NCBI RefSeq assembly: GCF_007671685.1
Contig: NZ_VCNL01000004.1
Span: 62,001-126,000 of the forward strand
Direction: 5' to 3'
DNA length: 64,000 nt
Origin: Halorubrum salsamenti
Lineage (GTDB): Archaea; Halobacteriota; Halobacteria; Halobacteriales; Haloferacaceae
A program made the translations under genes and the position numbers. How positions within the stretch are numbered: the first letter of the stretch is position 1; each line of letters opens with the position of its first letter. This document shows positions 50,800 through 59,496 of this stretch, one piece after another. The notes under the pieces are model-generated. The model saw nothing but the letters and a program-made list of their open reading frames with translations, did no database searches and was not told the origin of the DNA.

Positions 50800-51969
50800 C
50801 TATTCGCTTTCGGCCTCTCCCGCGGCCGCGTTTTCCTCCCGCCAGTCGGTGACCTCGTCGGCCTCGGCCACGCGTTGCTCGTAGTACGCGAGCGGGTCGA
50901 CGGCGACCTGCATGTGGTCCTCCTCGTTGTGACAGATCCCGTAGTTCGCCAGCGTCTCGCAGGTCGGCGGCGGGTACTGGCTCCCTCGGTCGTCGCTCAG
51001 GTACTCGGTCTGGTACCGGATCCCCTCGGCGTCGAGGCTCGTGTCGGCGCAGAACGCGACCACCTCGTCGGGGCTCATGCCGATTCCGACGAGGAACGCC
51101 ATCAGCGCGAACGACTCCGGCGGGGAGAGGTCCGTGCCGCGCTCGGCCTTCTCGATCAGGTTCCGCATGCAGGGCGGGAACAGCTCGGGCGCGACCACGT
51201 CGACCGGGCCGGCGTAGGTGCGCTCGGAGAGCAGTCGCTTGAGGTCCGCGACGCCGGACTCGAGCTCCGCGGCGATCCCCTCGCCGGCGGCGAGCTCGAA
51301 CGGGAGCCCCTCCCGGACCCGGTCCTCGACGGCGGCTTCGAGCGCGTCCAACAGCTCCTCGCGGGAGACGCGCACCTCGCCGTCGGCGAGCGCGCGGTTG
51401 ACGAGCCGCCACGACTCGCCCCACGATGGCGACGTGAGCCGGAGGTACGGCCCCACGGCGATCCAGTAGTGCTCCGGATCGCGGCCGGGCCCGGAGCCGG
51501 TCCCCGTCGCGGTCGCGCCGCCGGTTCCCGGATTCGGTCGGGGGGACTCCGGCCGCACCGCGTCCGCGAGGTCGAACTCCGCGAGCACGTCGTCCAGCGT
51601 GACGGTCGGGGTCGACACCGACCGCAGCTCGTCGTCGGTCGCGAGGTCCTCGCGGATCCGGTCGATCGCGGTCGCGGCCTCGGCGGCGGCGTACTTCTCG
51701 ATGGCGGGCTGGGAGTCCAAAAGCGAGACGAGGATCCGCGCGATCGGGTAGGAGAGCAGTTCGGCCTGCGCGTCGTACTCCGACTCGGCGGGGAAGGCGC
51801 CGCTCTCGGACGCGACGGTTCCGTCCATCAGGGCGCGTTCCACGCGCTCGCGGGCGCGCTCGACCGCCGGCGCGTCGGCCGCGACGAGCTCCGGAAGCGA
51901 CACCGCGGCGTCGGCGACCGCCTCGCGGGCGGTCGCGAAGAACGGGTACTTGGCGTCGAGCGCGTCCAT
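50800..51969 (-). CDS. priL: DNA primase large subunit PriL
   Basis: A 389-residue PriL. The C-terminal half holds the four cysteines of the 4Fe-4S cluster in their usual context: LFPPCMRNLIEKAERGTDL, VAFCADTS, and TCETLANYGICHN. The N-terminal helical half binds PriS. A haloarchaeal acidic, Gly-rich insert (GTGGATATGTGSGPGRD) divides the halves. It primes replication together with PriS, which is not in the window. The ATG at 51969 matches the family (MDALDAKYPFF). Confidence 0.93.
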   Translation of the reverse strand: MDALDAKYPFFATAREAVADAAVSLPELVAADAPAVERARERVERALMDGTVASESGAFPAESEYDAQAELLSYPIARILVSLLDSQPAIEKYAAAEAATAIDRIREDLATDDELRSVSTPTVTLDDVLAEFDLADAVRPESPRPNPGTGGATATGTGSGPGRDPEHYWIAVGPYLRLTSPSWGESWRLVNRALADGEVRVSREELLDALEAAVEDRVREGLPFELAAGEGIAAELESGVADLKRLLSERTYAGPVDVVAPELFPPCMRNLIEKAERGTDLSPPESFALMAFLVGIGMSPDEVVAFCADTSLDAEGIRYQTEYLSDDRGSQYPPPTCETLANYGICHNEEDHMQVAVDPLAYYEQRVAEADEVTDWREENAAAGEAESE

Positions 51970-52069
51970 GTCCGGGCCGAGGTAGCCACGGGCGGCGAAT
52001 AAGCGGTGCGGTCCGTGTCGAGGATGGGGACGACCCTCCCCGCGGCAGGCGAGCGTGCCGGAGCCGGGC

Positions 52070-52525
52070 TCAGAGCCGTCCCCGGAGATAGCGTCCGAGG
52101 TAGCCGCCGACGATCCCGGACCCGAGGGTGTAGGCGGCGGCGAGTCCGACCACGAAGAGCGCGATGACACCGAACTCCGCGGGCGCCCCGGCGAATCCGA
52201 GGAAGAACAGCAGGAAGACCACGACGGCCGCGAACGGCAGCGTCATCACGACGCCGGCGACCGTGCCCGTCTTGAGCGCGTCCGCCGGCCGACCGCCACA
52301 GAGGTAGCCGGCGACCGCGCCGCCGAGGACGGTAGCGAAGGGGACGAACGACAGCACCGATCCGGCGATCCCGCCGACGAGGCCGTATACGAGCACGTCG
52401 GCCAGATCTGCAGGCGCGTCGTCTCCGGGCGCGAGGAAGTCGTTCGAGTCGGTTCCGTCCGCGTCTGTGGGGGGTGTGTCAGTGGAACCGATGTCGTCAG
52501 TGAGGGACGTGTCGTCGGGGACCAT
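52070..52525 (-). CDS. Membrane protein, DUF5518-like
   Basis: A 151-residue protein with an acidic N-terminal tail of about 40 residues and four hydrophobic helices with Gly zippers (VYGLVGGIAGSVLSFVPFAT, AGVVMTLPFAAVVVFLLFFLG, GIVGGYLGRYLRG). It resembles the haloarchaeal DUF5518 group. It lies just downstream of the DUF1508 gene on the same strand, 7 bp apart, and is probably co-transcribed. Confidence 0.75.
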   Translation of the reverse strand: MVPDDTSLTDDIGSTDTPPTDADGTDSNDFLAPGDDAPADLADVLVYGLVGGIAGSVLSFVPFATVLGGAVAGYLCGGRPADALKTGTVAGVVMTLPFAAVVVFLLFFLGFAGAPAEFGVIALFVVGLAAAYTLGSGIVGGYLGRYLRGRL

Positions 52526-52532
52526 CGTTCGA

Positions 52533-53234
52533 TTACTCCTCCGCTTCCTCCGTCTCCTCCGCTCTTTCCTCGTCGACCGCCTCGTCGTCTCCCGGCTCCT
52601 CGACGGCGGCGCCGGGCGCGTTCGACTTCACGCTGTTGAGCCCCTGTTTCGCCTTCTGCTTGGAGGCGTACCCCTGACCGCCGTCGGCGATGACGTTGCC
52701 GTTGTCGTGGCGGAGCCGCCAGCGGTGTTCGTCCGCCTTGTCCCTGAATATCTCGAAGATCGCGTCGCTGCCACCTTCGTCGGGCGCCACCTCGTCGCGG
52801 GAGACGTCGATCACGTGGGCGCCGGGCGCGTTCCGCTGGACGCTCTCGATGCCGGACGCGGCGTCGCGCTTGTCCGAGTACCCCTCGCCGCCGTCGGCGA
52901 TGATGTTCCCGTTGTCGTGGCGGAACCGCCAGCGCCACTCGTCGGCGCTGTCCGCGTACAGTTCGAAGGTCGCCTTGCTCGCGGCGGCCTCGTCGTCGAT
53001 CTGCCCCTCCGCCTCCGGCCACTCCATCTCGACCTCGAAGTGAACCGTCCCGTCCTCGCGTTCGAGTTCGATCTCGACCTCCTGTTCCGCCGCCGGGTCG
53101 ACCGTCACCGTGCCGGCGTCGTCGACGGGGACCGGCTCTCCGCGGCCGAGCGCCCGCGCGATGCGCCGGAAGTAGGTGGCAAGCGCCTGTCGGCTCCGCG
53201 ACTGCCGCGACTCGTGAACGGTTTCTTCGGGCAT
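52533..53234 (-). CDS. Amphi-Trp domain plus two DUF1508 (YegP) repeats
   Basis: A 233-residue protein. The N-terminal 75 residues have the amphi-Trp pattern (VHESRQSRSRQALATYFRRIARAL, then TVHFEVEMEW). Two similar 55-residue units follow: FELYADSADEWRWRFRHDNGN and FEIFRDKADEHRWRLRHDNGN, each with ADGGxGY. They are DUF1508 domains; the relative HVO_2922 in Haloferax is a structural homologue. An acidic tail ends the protein. Function is unknown. Confidence 0.85.
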   Translation of the reverse strand: MPEETVHESRQSRSRQALATYFRRIARALGRGEPVPVDDAGTVTVDPAAEQEVEIELEREDGTVHFEVEMEWPEAEGQIDDEAAASKATFELYADSADEWRWRFRHDNGNIIADGGEGYSDKRDAASGIESVQRNAPGAHVIDVSRDEVAPDEGGSDAIFEIFRDKADEHRWRLRHDNGNVIADGGQGYASKQKAKQGLNSVKSNAPGAAVEEPGDDEAVDEERAEETEEAEE

Positions 53235-53610
53235 ACGGGGAATACGTCACAGCGAGCGCACAAAACGCTATGGCCGATCCCGGGCGACCACCGGTCATTT
53301 ATAAGCAGATGTGGCGGTGGCGCGTGCCGCCAAGCGGCCGACAGGCCGTGAGGAGGGAGAGACCGAAGGTCTCTCTGAGAGCCGGCGGCTTCGCCGTCGG
53401 CGAGAGCACGCCCGAGGGAGTCGGCCGGCGCTTATAAGCGCCGGCCGACGAGGTTGGGGAGGCGTGAGGTGCTGTGCGATTGCGGACGGACGGGACTCGA
53501 AGGGGCAGTCCCGAGGACGGCGCAGACGTCGCGTTACCGATCACGTCGGTCCACGGCCGATCGACAGCGCGAGTCGCATCTGCGGCTCGCGGATTGCTCG
53601 CCGCAGGAAG
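53235..53610. repeat. Intergenic region with hairpin-rich element (copy 2) and a long palindrome
   Basis: A unit from about 53298 to 53440 is bounded by tttataag and cttataag and contains a hairpin core at 53311-53355 (ggtggcgcgtgccgcc, then cggccgacaggccg). It is related to the unit at 42481-42623. The right boundary is the centre of a perfect 30-bp palindrome at 53420-53449 with ttataa in the middle. No gene is visible in this stretch. Confidence 0.55.
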
Positions 53611-53633
53611 TGGGCTCGGGCGGGTTCGAACCG
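53611..53633 (-). repeat. Copy of the tRNA-Val 3' end (probable attachment-site scar)
   Basis: These 23 bp are identical to 53731-53753, the T-arm, acceptor and discriminator end of the tRNA-Val gene. Both are in the same orientation, 120 bp apart. Such direct duplication of a tRNA 3' end is the signature of tRNA-targeted integration. Confidence 0.75.
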
Positions 53634-53730
53634 AATAAAGACGGTCGTCTCGCTTCGCTCGACGCTGCGTCTTTCAGGGCTCAACCCGCCTCGCCTACAT
53701 TTCTGTGACTCACTTCGTTCGTCCCAGAAA

Positions 53731-53804
53731 TGGGCTCGGGCGGGTTCGAACCGCCGACCTCAGCCTTGTAAAGGCCGCGTCATGACCAGCTAGACCACGA
53801 GCCC
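53731..53804 (-). tRNA. tRNA-Val (anticodon UAC)
   Basis: The minus strand folds as a complete cloverleaf: acceptor gggctcg with cgagccc, D-arm with agctggtc, anticodon stem cggcc/ggctg with the loop tttacaa giving anticodon TAC, and a T-arm ggcgg/ccgcc with ttcgaac. The discriminator is A. It has no encoded CCA, no intron. It reads Val GUA codons. Confidence 0.93.
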
Positions 53805-53865
53805 GCAAGGGTTCAAACCCGCCGGGAGCGGAAAACGGTTTCTTTCTGCGGTGCGAGGATCGACC

Positions 53866-54345
53866 GTGAACCGCCGTCTCCTCGCGGTCGCCGGCGCCTC
53901 CGTCGCGCTCATCCTCCTGCTCGCCGCCGCGGTCGCGGCGAACCCGACCCTGCTGATCGCCGGCTACGACACCGCGACCGTCGAGGCGATCGACGGCGAG
54001 ACCGGCGAGTCGCTCGCGACCGTCGAGGCGCGCGTCGCCGACGGCCTCGCGAAGCAGTACGTCGGTCTCTCCGAAACCGACGAACTCGCCGCCGACGAGG
54101 GAATGCTGTTCGTCCACGACGAGACGGGCGAACACGCCTACGTGATGCGAGACATGGCGTTCGGGCTCGACATCGTCTTCGTCGCGCCGAACGGCACTGT
54201 CACCGAGATCCGCGAGGCGGAACCCGACTCGCGCCCGTACACCCGATACCGCGGCACGGGGCGGTACGTCCTCGAAGTGCCGCGCGGGTGGAGCGAGCGC
54301 AACGGCGTCGAACCCGGCGACCGACTCGTCTTCGATCTGGACTGA
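53866..54345 (+). CDS. DUF192-family exported protein
   Basis: A 159-residue protein with an N-terminal hydrophobic segment (LLAVAGASVALILLLAAAVAA) acting as signal anchor, followed by a DUF192 domain (ARVADGLAKQYVGLSETDEL, GMLFVHDETGEHAYVMRDM, LDIVFVAPNGTV and VPRGWSERNGVEPGD). The family is widespread and uncharacterised. GTG at 53866 is the likely start. The SHOCT gene follows 63 bp later. Confidence 0.85.
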   Translation: MNRRLLAVAGASVALILLLAAAVAANPTLLIAGYDTATVEAIDGETGESLATVEARVADGLAKQYVGLSETDELAADEGMLFVHDETGEHAYVMRDMAFGLDIVFVAPNGTVTEIREAEPDSRPYTRYRGTGRYVLEVPRGWSERNGVEPGDRLVFDLD

Positions 54346-54408
54346 CCGCCGCCGAAACGCACCTCCCGCGACGAAACCGATTTGCCCCTCGCGGGCGTCG
54401 GTCAAGCT

Positions 54409-54822
54409 ATGACCGATCTCCCCCGCCGGATCGCGTGGAACGTTCGCCACCGCTGGCGGCGGATGTTCGCGATCCTCGTCGTCGGCGTCGGCGTCGCCGC
54501 CCCCCTCGTCACCGGGCTCTGGTGGTCGCTCCCCCTCGTCTGGTTCTTCGGCCTGTTCGTCGCGTTACCCGTCCTCCACACGCTGACGAAGCCGGTGCCC
54601 GACGAGGACGGCGACGGCAACGACGCCCCGGACGACCCCGCGCTCCGCGCGCTCCGCGAGCGCTACGCCCGCGGCGAGATCGACGAGCGCGAGTTCGAGC
54701 GCAAGCTCGACCGACTGCTGGAGACCGAGGACGCGGAGACCGCCGACCGCGGCGACGCCGAGGACATCGCGGACCGCGTCCGCGACGGGCTCCGGCGCGA
54801 AGTCGAGCGCGTCCGCGAATAA
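54409..54822 (+). CDS. Two-helix membrane protein with SHOCT domain
   Basis: From ATG 54409 the product is 137 residues. Two hydrophobic helices (FAILVVGVGVAAPLVTGL and LPLVWFFGLFVALPVLHTL) precede a SHOCT motif (ALRALRERYARGEIDEREFERKLDRLLE), a short C-terminal domain thought to oligomerise proteins, and a charged tail. It is common in haloarchaea; its function is unknown. Confidence 0.85.
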   Translation: MTDLPRRIAWNVRHRWRRMFAILVVGVGVAAPLVTGLWWSLPLVWFFGLFVALPVLHTLTKPVPDEDGDGNDAPDDPALRALRERYARGEIDEREFERKLDRLLETEDAETADRGDAEDIADRVRDGLRREVERVRE

Positions 54823-55665
54823 GCCCACAGGTCGGACACCGCTTCGGCGTGTTCCGTGGATCTTGCGGGTCGCCACACCGCTACTCATACTTCCGTTACC
54901 GATGGGTGAACCCGGCTCCGATCGCCTAAACTATACTTTTCAAATACTGTTTCGTTTTTCGATATATTCGGTGCTGATCGGGTTCGATCGACGGTCCATA
55001 ACTGGGTCTCAAGCGTGATCCACAGCCGAAAGTCGATCGGAAACGGAATCACGTTGCGGGTGACGAAACCGTTATTCAGCCTGTCGAAAAACGACACAGA
55101 CAGTGCTCTACTGCCGATCTGCGTCAAACTATTTGCTGGACATACCGCTTGAAACGACAGGCTTCGCAATTCACCCGGATCGGCAAGAATAAACGTATAT
55201 ATGACTATATTATGTGAAAATCTACAAAAATACGGTACAAATGGTCGTGTGTCCATTAGTAGGGACAGATCACCACTTCGTCGATTCACTCACAAATGCG
55301 GCTTGGGTTTAGATATAAACGACACGGAGATCGAGACGTTGATAATCATATTCTATAATATATCTCTTAGAACCACTCAACTTTCAGACTACTTTTTAAC
55401 ACCGGCCAGAAACCGCTAGCGAGTGGCTCAGACCGTTCCGCTTTCGCCGGACTCGGCGTGGCTGAACACTATCGGCAACGCGACCCAGCGACAGAAACCG
55501 ATGGCCACCGCGAAATCATCCGCGGGAAATCATCTCGGGCCGCGTCGGCGATACCTCGGCCTGTTCCCCTGCGTGGCCGCGGCAGTTCGACCCCACAGGT
55601 GGTCTTCGACCCGTTCGTAGCCGGCGCTCGTGTCGTCGTGAGGATCGGTACGGTGGGAGCCGATC
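54823..55665. other. Gene-free, partly A+T-rich stretch of 843 bp
   Basis: Between about 54930 and 55400 the A+T content is much higher than on either side and frames are short and unlike proteins. From 55420 to 55467 is an imperfect 48-bp direct repeat of 59663-59710. The remainder to 55665 has no recognisable gene. The stretch separates core chromosomal genes from the sugar block. Confidence 0.5.
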
Positions 55666-56595
55666 TCAGACGAAGCTCGGGCCGTCGACCGACTCGCCTT
55701 CGGCCTCGCGCCAGGAGTGTTCGGGCTCCCAGTCGAGGACGTCGCGGGCGTTCTTATAATCGATCGCCGACTGATCGCCCTCCAAGTCGACCTCGGACGG
55801 GAGGTCGCCGTAAGTGGCTTCGACGGCGTCGGCGGTGTCCACGCCGAGCAGATTCTCCTTCGCGACGGCCATGAACGGCTCGTGTCCGTCGAAGTCGACC
55901 TCCATCGCGCGCTCGGTCAACGAGACCACGTCGCGAATGTCGACGTAAGAGAAGAAGTTGCCGGCCGCGTTGTGGAAGCTGACGCCGAAGTCGTCGTCGA
56001 GGCTCGCGGTCTCCATGTCGAAGTGCTCCCGGATCGTCGCCGCGTCGTAGTTTCCGGGGTAGTTGATCCACGACGGGCGGATCGAGGCGACAGACACGTC
56101 GTGACGCCGGGTCACCATCTTCGCGATCTCCTCGCCGGTGACCTTCGAGGTCCCGTACGGGTCCTCGGGTCGCGTCGGATGGTCAGTGTCGATCGGGAAG
56201 TAGTCCGGGAGGAAGGAGGGCTCCGCGAAGACGGTTCCGTACACCGTCTCGCTGGAGGCCCAGATCACGTCCGCACCGGCGCTGCCCGCGCCTGACAGGA
56301 CGTTGTACGTGCTGATAGTGTTGTTCTCGTAGACGCGTGCGCCCCCGTGCCCCAGTGGGTTCGGATAGGCCGCGTAGTGGATGACGTAGTCGGGGTCGAA
56401 CTCCGAGATCAGTTCCCAGGTCTGTCCCTGCTCCGTCAAGTCCGCCGCACGGAAGTCGACGTTCGCGGGCCCTGCGGCCGGGTCGCTCGGCCGTTGAAAG
56501 TCGATGCTCCGCACGTCCCAACCCTGCTCTGCGAGTGAGGAGACAATCCAACTCGCCGCACCGCCCAGGCCGCCAGTAACGACTGCTCGTGACAT
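55666..56595 (-). CDS. NAD-dependent epimerase/dehydratase (extended SDR)
   Basis: A 309-residue Rossmann-fold protein. AVVTGGLGGAASWIVSSLAEQG is the GxxGxxG cofactor loop, YVIHYAAYP the strand-4 motif, and YGTSKVTGEEIAKM has the catalytic Tyr and Lys, with Ser in IWASSETVYG. It probably oxidises or epimerises a sugar or sugar acid (uronate dehydrogenase or UDP-sugar epimerase type). ATG at 56595 is the start. It is divergent from the SDR at 56793. Confidence 0.85.
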   Translation of the reverse strand: MSRAVVTGGLGGAASWIVSSLAEQGWDVRSIDFQRPSDPAAGPANVDFRAADLTEQGQTWELISEFDPDYVIHYAAYPNPLGHGGARVYENNTISTYNVLSGAGSAGADVIWASSETVYGTVFAEPSFLPDYFPIDTDHPTRPEDPYGTSKVTGEEIAKMVTRRHDVSVASIRPSWINYPGNYDAATIREHFDMETASLDDDFGVSFHNAAGNFFSYVDIRDVVSLTERAMEVDFDGHEPFMAVAKENLLGVDTADAVEATYGDLPSEVDLEGDQSAIDYKNARDVLDWEPEHSWREAEGESVDGPSFV

Positions 56596-56792
56596 TCGGT
56601 CAGAAGGACGGAACCACCGAGTATATATGTTCTGTTGCTGAGCAGAGAACGGGACCCGCATCCCAGAGAAATGCTCCGATCCCGGCCGGTCGCCGCTCAT
56701 CGTCGCCTGGGGTCACCGTGAGGAGCCGATACTCCTCCGGCTCTCTGGCAGCCAGGGGAAACACATACGGTTACACGGTCCACAGAACGGGT

Positions 56793-57554
56793 ATGGCAGA
56801 ACGACCGAGTCAGCGGACGGACCCACTTGACGGACAGGCGGCAGTCGTGACCGGTGCGAGTTCCGGGATCGGCGCTGAGATCGCGCGCGTCCTCGCCGAG
56901 GACGGCGCGAACGTGGCGATCGCGGCCCGACGCACGGAGAAACTGGAGTCGGTCGCCGAGACCATCAGATCGGAGACGGACGCCGCAGTCGAGGTCGTCA
57001 CGACTGACGTGACCGACTCCGACGCCGTTGCGGCGCTCGTCGAGGCCACGGTCGAACGCTTCGGCCGACTCGATATCGCGGTGTGTAACGCCGGCCTCGC
57101 GGTCGACGAGCCGGTCGCCGAACTGACCGACGAGGAGTACGGTCTGATGCGCGGCGTCAACATCGACGGGATGTTCTACACCGCGCGCGAGGCGATCCCC
57201 CACCTGAAAGAGACGGCTGGACACCTCGTGTTTATGGGGAGCATGTCGGGGAACCATCCGCGGCCGGCCAACCCGGTCTACGCCGCGACGAAGTGGTGGA
57301 CGCGCGGCTTCGCGATCAGTCTCCAGGCCAGCCTCGGCGAGGACGACGTCGCGGTCTCCTCGATCAACCCGACCGAGGTCCGCACGGAGTTCGGCTCCGA
57401 AAGCGGGACACCCTCGAAGGAGGCGTTCGAGCCCGGCGAAGTCACCGAACCCATCGAGGTGGCTGACGCCGTGGCCTACGCCGTCCGTCAGGAGTCGCCA
57501 AACTCGATCACGTCGCTGGACCTCTACCGGCGCGACAAGATATCGCACTTCTGA
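56793..57554 (+). CDS. Short-chain dehydrogenase/reductase
   Basis: A 253-residue classical SDR. VTGASSGIGAEIARVLAE is the cofactor motif, CNAGLAVDEPV the NAG motif, MGSMSG the catalytic Ser and YAATKWWTRGF the catalytic Tyr and Lys. It converts an alcohol/ketone pair with NAD(P). It is set between sugar-related genes, pointing to a sugar or polyol substrate. ATG at 56793 is selected because the upstream frame is low-quality. Confidence 0.88.
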   Translation: MAERPSQRTDPLDGQAAVVTGASSGIGAEIARVLAEDGANVAIAARRTEKLESVAETIRSETDAAVEVVTTDVTDSDAVAALVEATVERFGRLDIAVCNAGLAVDEPVAELTDEEYGLMRGVNIDGMFYTAREAIPHLKETAGHLVFMGSMSGNHPRPANPVYAATKWWTRGFAISLQASLGEDDVAVSSINPTEVRTEFGSESGTPSKEAFEPGEVTEPIEVADAVAYAVRQESPNSITSLDLYRRDKISHF

Positions 57555-57591
57555 GCCGGCAGCGAAAATCCGATTCGACGCGTCTTGGGCC

Positions 57592-58572
57592 TCAGTCGTC
57601 GAGCGAGACGGGGTTGCTGTCCGCGGCGCTCTGGAAGACGGCGTCAAGGACCCGAGCGTGGTTCACGCTCTCCTCCCGGTCGATACGCGGCGTCTCGCCG
57701 CGTTCGACGCGGTCCGCGAAGTGCTCAACCTCCAGCCGGTAGTGGTCGGCGGGCCCGAACGTCTCCGTGACCTCCCGGCCGTCGACGCCGTAGGTCAGGG
57801 AGGTCTCCCCCTCGACATCGACGTCGAAGGTCGGCTCGGCCTTCAGCCAGCCGTCGGTCGTCTCGACCCGGTAGTACTGGGTGAGCGGCGTCTCGAAGCC
57901 CGATTGGACGCGAGCGCTGGCACCGGAGTCGTACTCGAGAACACCGGCCATCTCGGTGTCGACGCCGCAGTCGCGGCCGTCGTGGGTGCGGGCGTAGACG
58001 CGGTCGGGTTCGCCGAGGAACATGCGCGCGGCACCGATAGCGTAGGTTCCCACGTCGTACACCGACCCGCCATCGAGGTCGGGATCGAGGCGGATGTCCT
58101 CGGCACCGTCGGGCATGCGGAAGGTGAACGCCGACGTGACCGCACGGATGTCGCCCAGTTCCTCCTCGACAACTTCGACCGCACGCTCCGTGAGCGGGTG
58201 GAAGCGGTACATGAACGCTTCCATGAGCGTAACGCCGCGCTCCTCGCAGTAGTCGAAGACCGCCTCGGTCTCTTCGGCGCTCCCCGTCAGAGGCTTCTCA
58301 CAGAGAACGTGGAGGCCCGCGTCGGCGGCGGCGCGGATCCACTCCGCGTGGAGGCCGTTCGGGAGCGGAATGTACACGGCGTCGAGCCCGGCGTCATCGA
58401 GCATCGAGTCGTACCCTTCGTAGGCGGCGTCGACGCCGAACCGGTCGGCCAGCGCGGCCGCAGACCCTCCGTCGCGTGACGCGACGGCCGCCACCTCGTG
58501 GTCGCTCGCGGCGATAGCCGGGATGACCGATTCAACGCCGATGTTCGCAGTGCTAATAATCCCAAATCGCAT
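57592..58572 (-). CDS. Gfo/Idh/MocA-family sugar oxidoreductase
   Basis: A 326-residue enzyme with an N-terminal Rossmann domain (MRFGIISTANIGVESVIPAI) and the CEKPL motif (VLCEKPLTGS) typical of the family, followed by the alpha/beta C-terminal domain (LMEAFMYRFHPLTERA, DLDGGSVYDVGTYAI). Members oxidise pyranoses such as glucose, xylose or inositol with NAD(P); the haloarchaeal xylose dehydrogenase belongs here. The neighbouring oxidoreductases and dehydratase support sugar catabolism. Confidence 0.9.
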   Translation of the reverse strand: MRFGIISTANIGVESVIPAIAASDHEVAAVASRDGGSAAALADRFGVDAAYEGYDSMLDDAGLDAVYIPLPNGLHAEWIRAAADAGLHVLCEKPLTGSAEETEAVFDYCEERGVTLMEAFMYRFHPLTERAVEVVEEELGDIRAVTSAFTFRMPDGAEDIRLDPDLDGGSVYDVGTYAIGAARMFLGEPDRVYARTHDGRDCGVDTEMAGVLEYDSGASARVQSGFETPLTQYYRVETTDGWLKAEPTFDVDVEGETSLTYGVDGREVTETFGPADHYRLEVEHFADRVERGETPRIDREESVNHARVLDAVFQSAADSNPVSLDD

Positions 58573-58686
58573 ACTCGGGTAGATACCCGGGAACAGTATA
58601 AAGACCGTGGTCAGCCCGGAGGAATTCAGAAAGGGATCGACCGAATCGCAGACTGGCGCGCGAGCCGACGGGCGCCGTCCGCTCCC

Positions 58687-59496
58687 CTACCGCCAGGGCG
58701 CGCCCTCGCGGTCGACGAACCGTTTTCGCGCTTCGACGGCGTCGATGCGTTCGACGTCCTCCGGATCGAGTTCCAGATCGACGGAGCCGAGATTGTCCGC
58801 TAAGTGGTCCCTCCCGGTCGCCTTCGGCACGGCGACCACGTTGTCGGGGTGAGTGACCCACGCGAGACAGGCCTGCGCCGGCGAGACACCGTGTTTCTCT
58901 GCCACGGCCGTGACCGCGGGCAGATCGAGCGCCTCGCCGCGACCGAGCGGTGAGTAAGCGACGAGATAGTAGTCGTGTTCCTGCGCGTGGGCGACGAGGT
59001 CGCCGCGCGGCAACATCGGATGGCGTTCGACCTGGTTCGCGAACAGCGGCACGTCGAGCGCGTCACGGGCCTCGGCGAGCAGCTCGACGTCGAAGTTCGA
59101 GACGCCGACGTGGCGGGCGAGTCCGTCGTCGACGAGGTCATCGAACGCCGACAGCGTCTCCGCGGCGTCGTAGTTGCCGACCGGCCAGTGGACGTAGACG
59201 AGGTCGAGCGCGTCTACGCCGAGGAGCGAGAGGCTCTCCTCGATGCCGTCGTACACTTCGTCGTAGGCGAGTCCCTCGGCCATCGGGTGGAGTTTCGACG
59301 CGAGGAAGACCGCTTCGCGAGGCACGTCGGCGGCGTCGATCCCCTCACCGACGGCCGCTTCGTTCTCGTAGAAACGCGCCGTGTCGACGTGTCGATACCC
59401 CATTTCAAGGGCCGCAGCGACGGTTTCGGCGCACTGTTCGGGGTCGTCGTTCTGCCAGGTGCCGAGTCCGACTGACGGGAGCGGTTCGAGCGTCAT
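58687..59496 (-). CDS. Aldo/keto reductase
   Basis: A 269-residue AKR with HVDTARFYENEAAVGEGI (Asp, Tyr), FLASKLHPM (Lys) and LVYVHWPV (His). It resembles the AKR at 18391 in layout and ends similarly (VDREGAPW). It would reduce sugars or sugar-derived aldehydes. It is on the same strand as the Gfo/Idh gene, 114 bp upstream of it, probably part of the same unit. Confidence 0.9.
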   Translation of the reverse strand: MTLEPLPSVGLGTWQNDDPEQCAETVAAALEMGYRHVDTARFYENEAAVGEGIDAADVPREAVFLASKLHPMAEGLAYDEVYDGIEESLSLLGVDALDLVYVHWPVGNYDAAETLSAFDDLVDDGLARHVGVSNFDVELLAEARDALDVPLFANQVERHPMLPRGDLVAHAQEHDYYLVAYSPLGRGEALDLPAVTAVAEKHGVSPAQACLAWVTHPDNVVAVPKATGRDHLADNLGSVDLELDPEDVERIDAVEARKRFVDREGAPWR

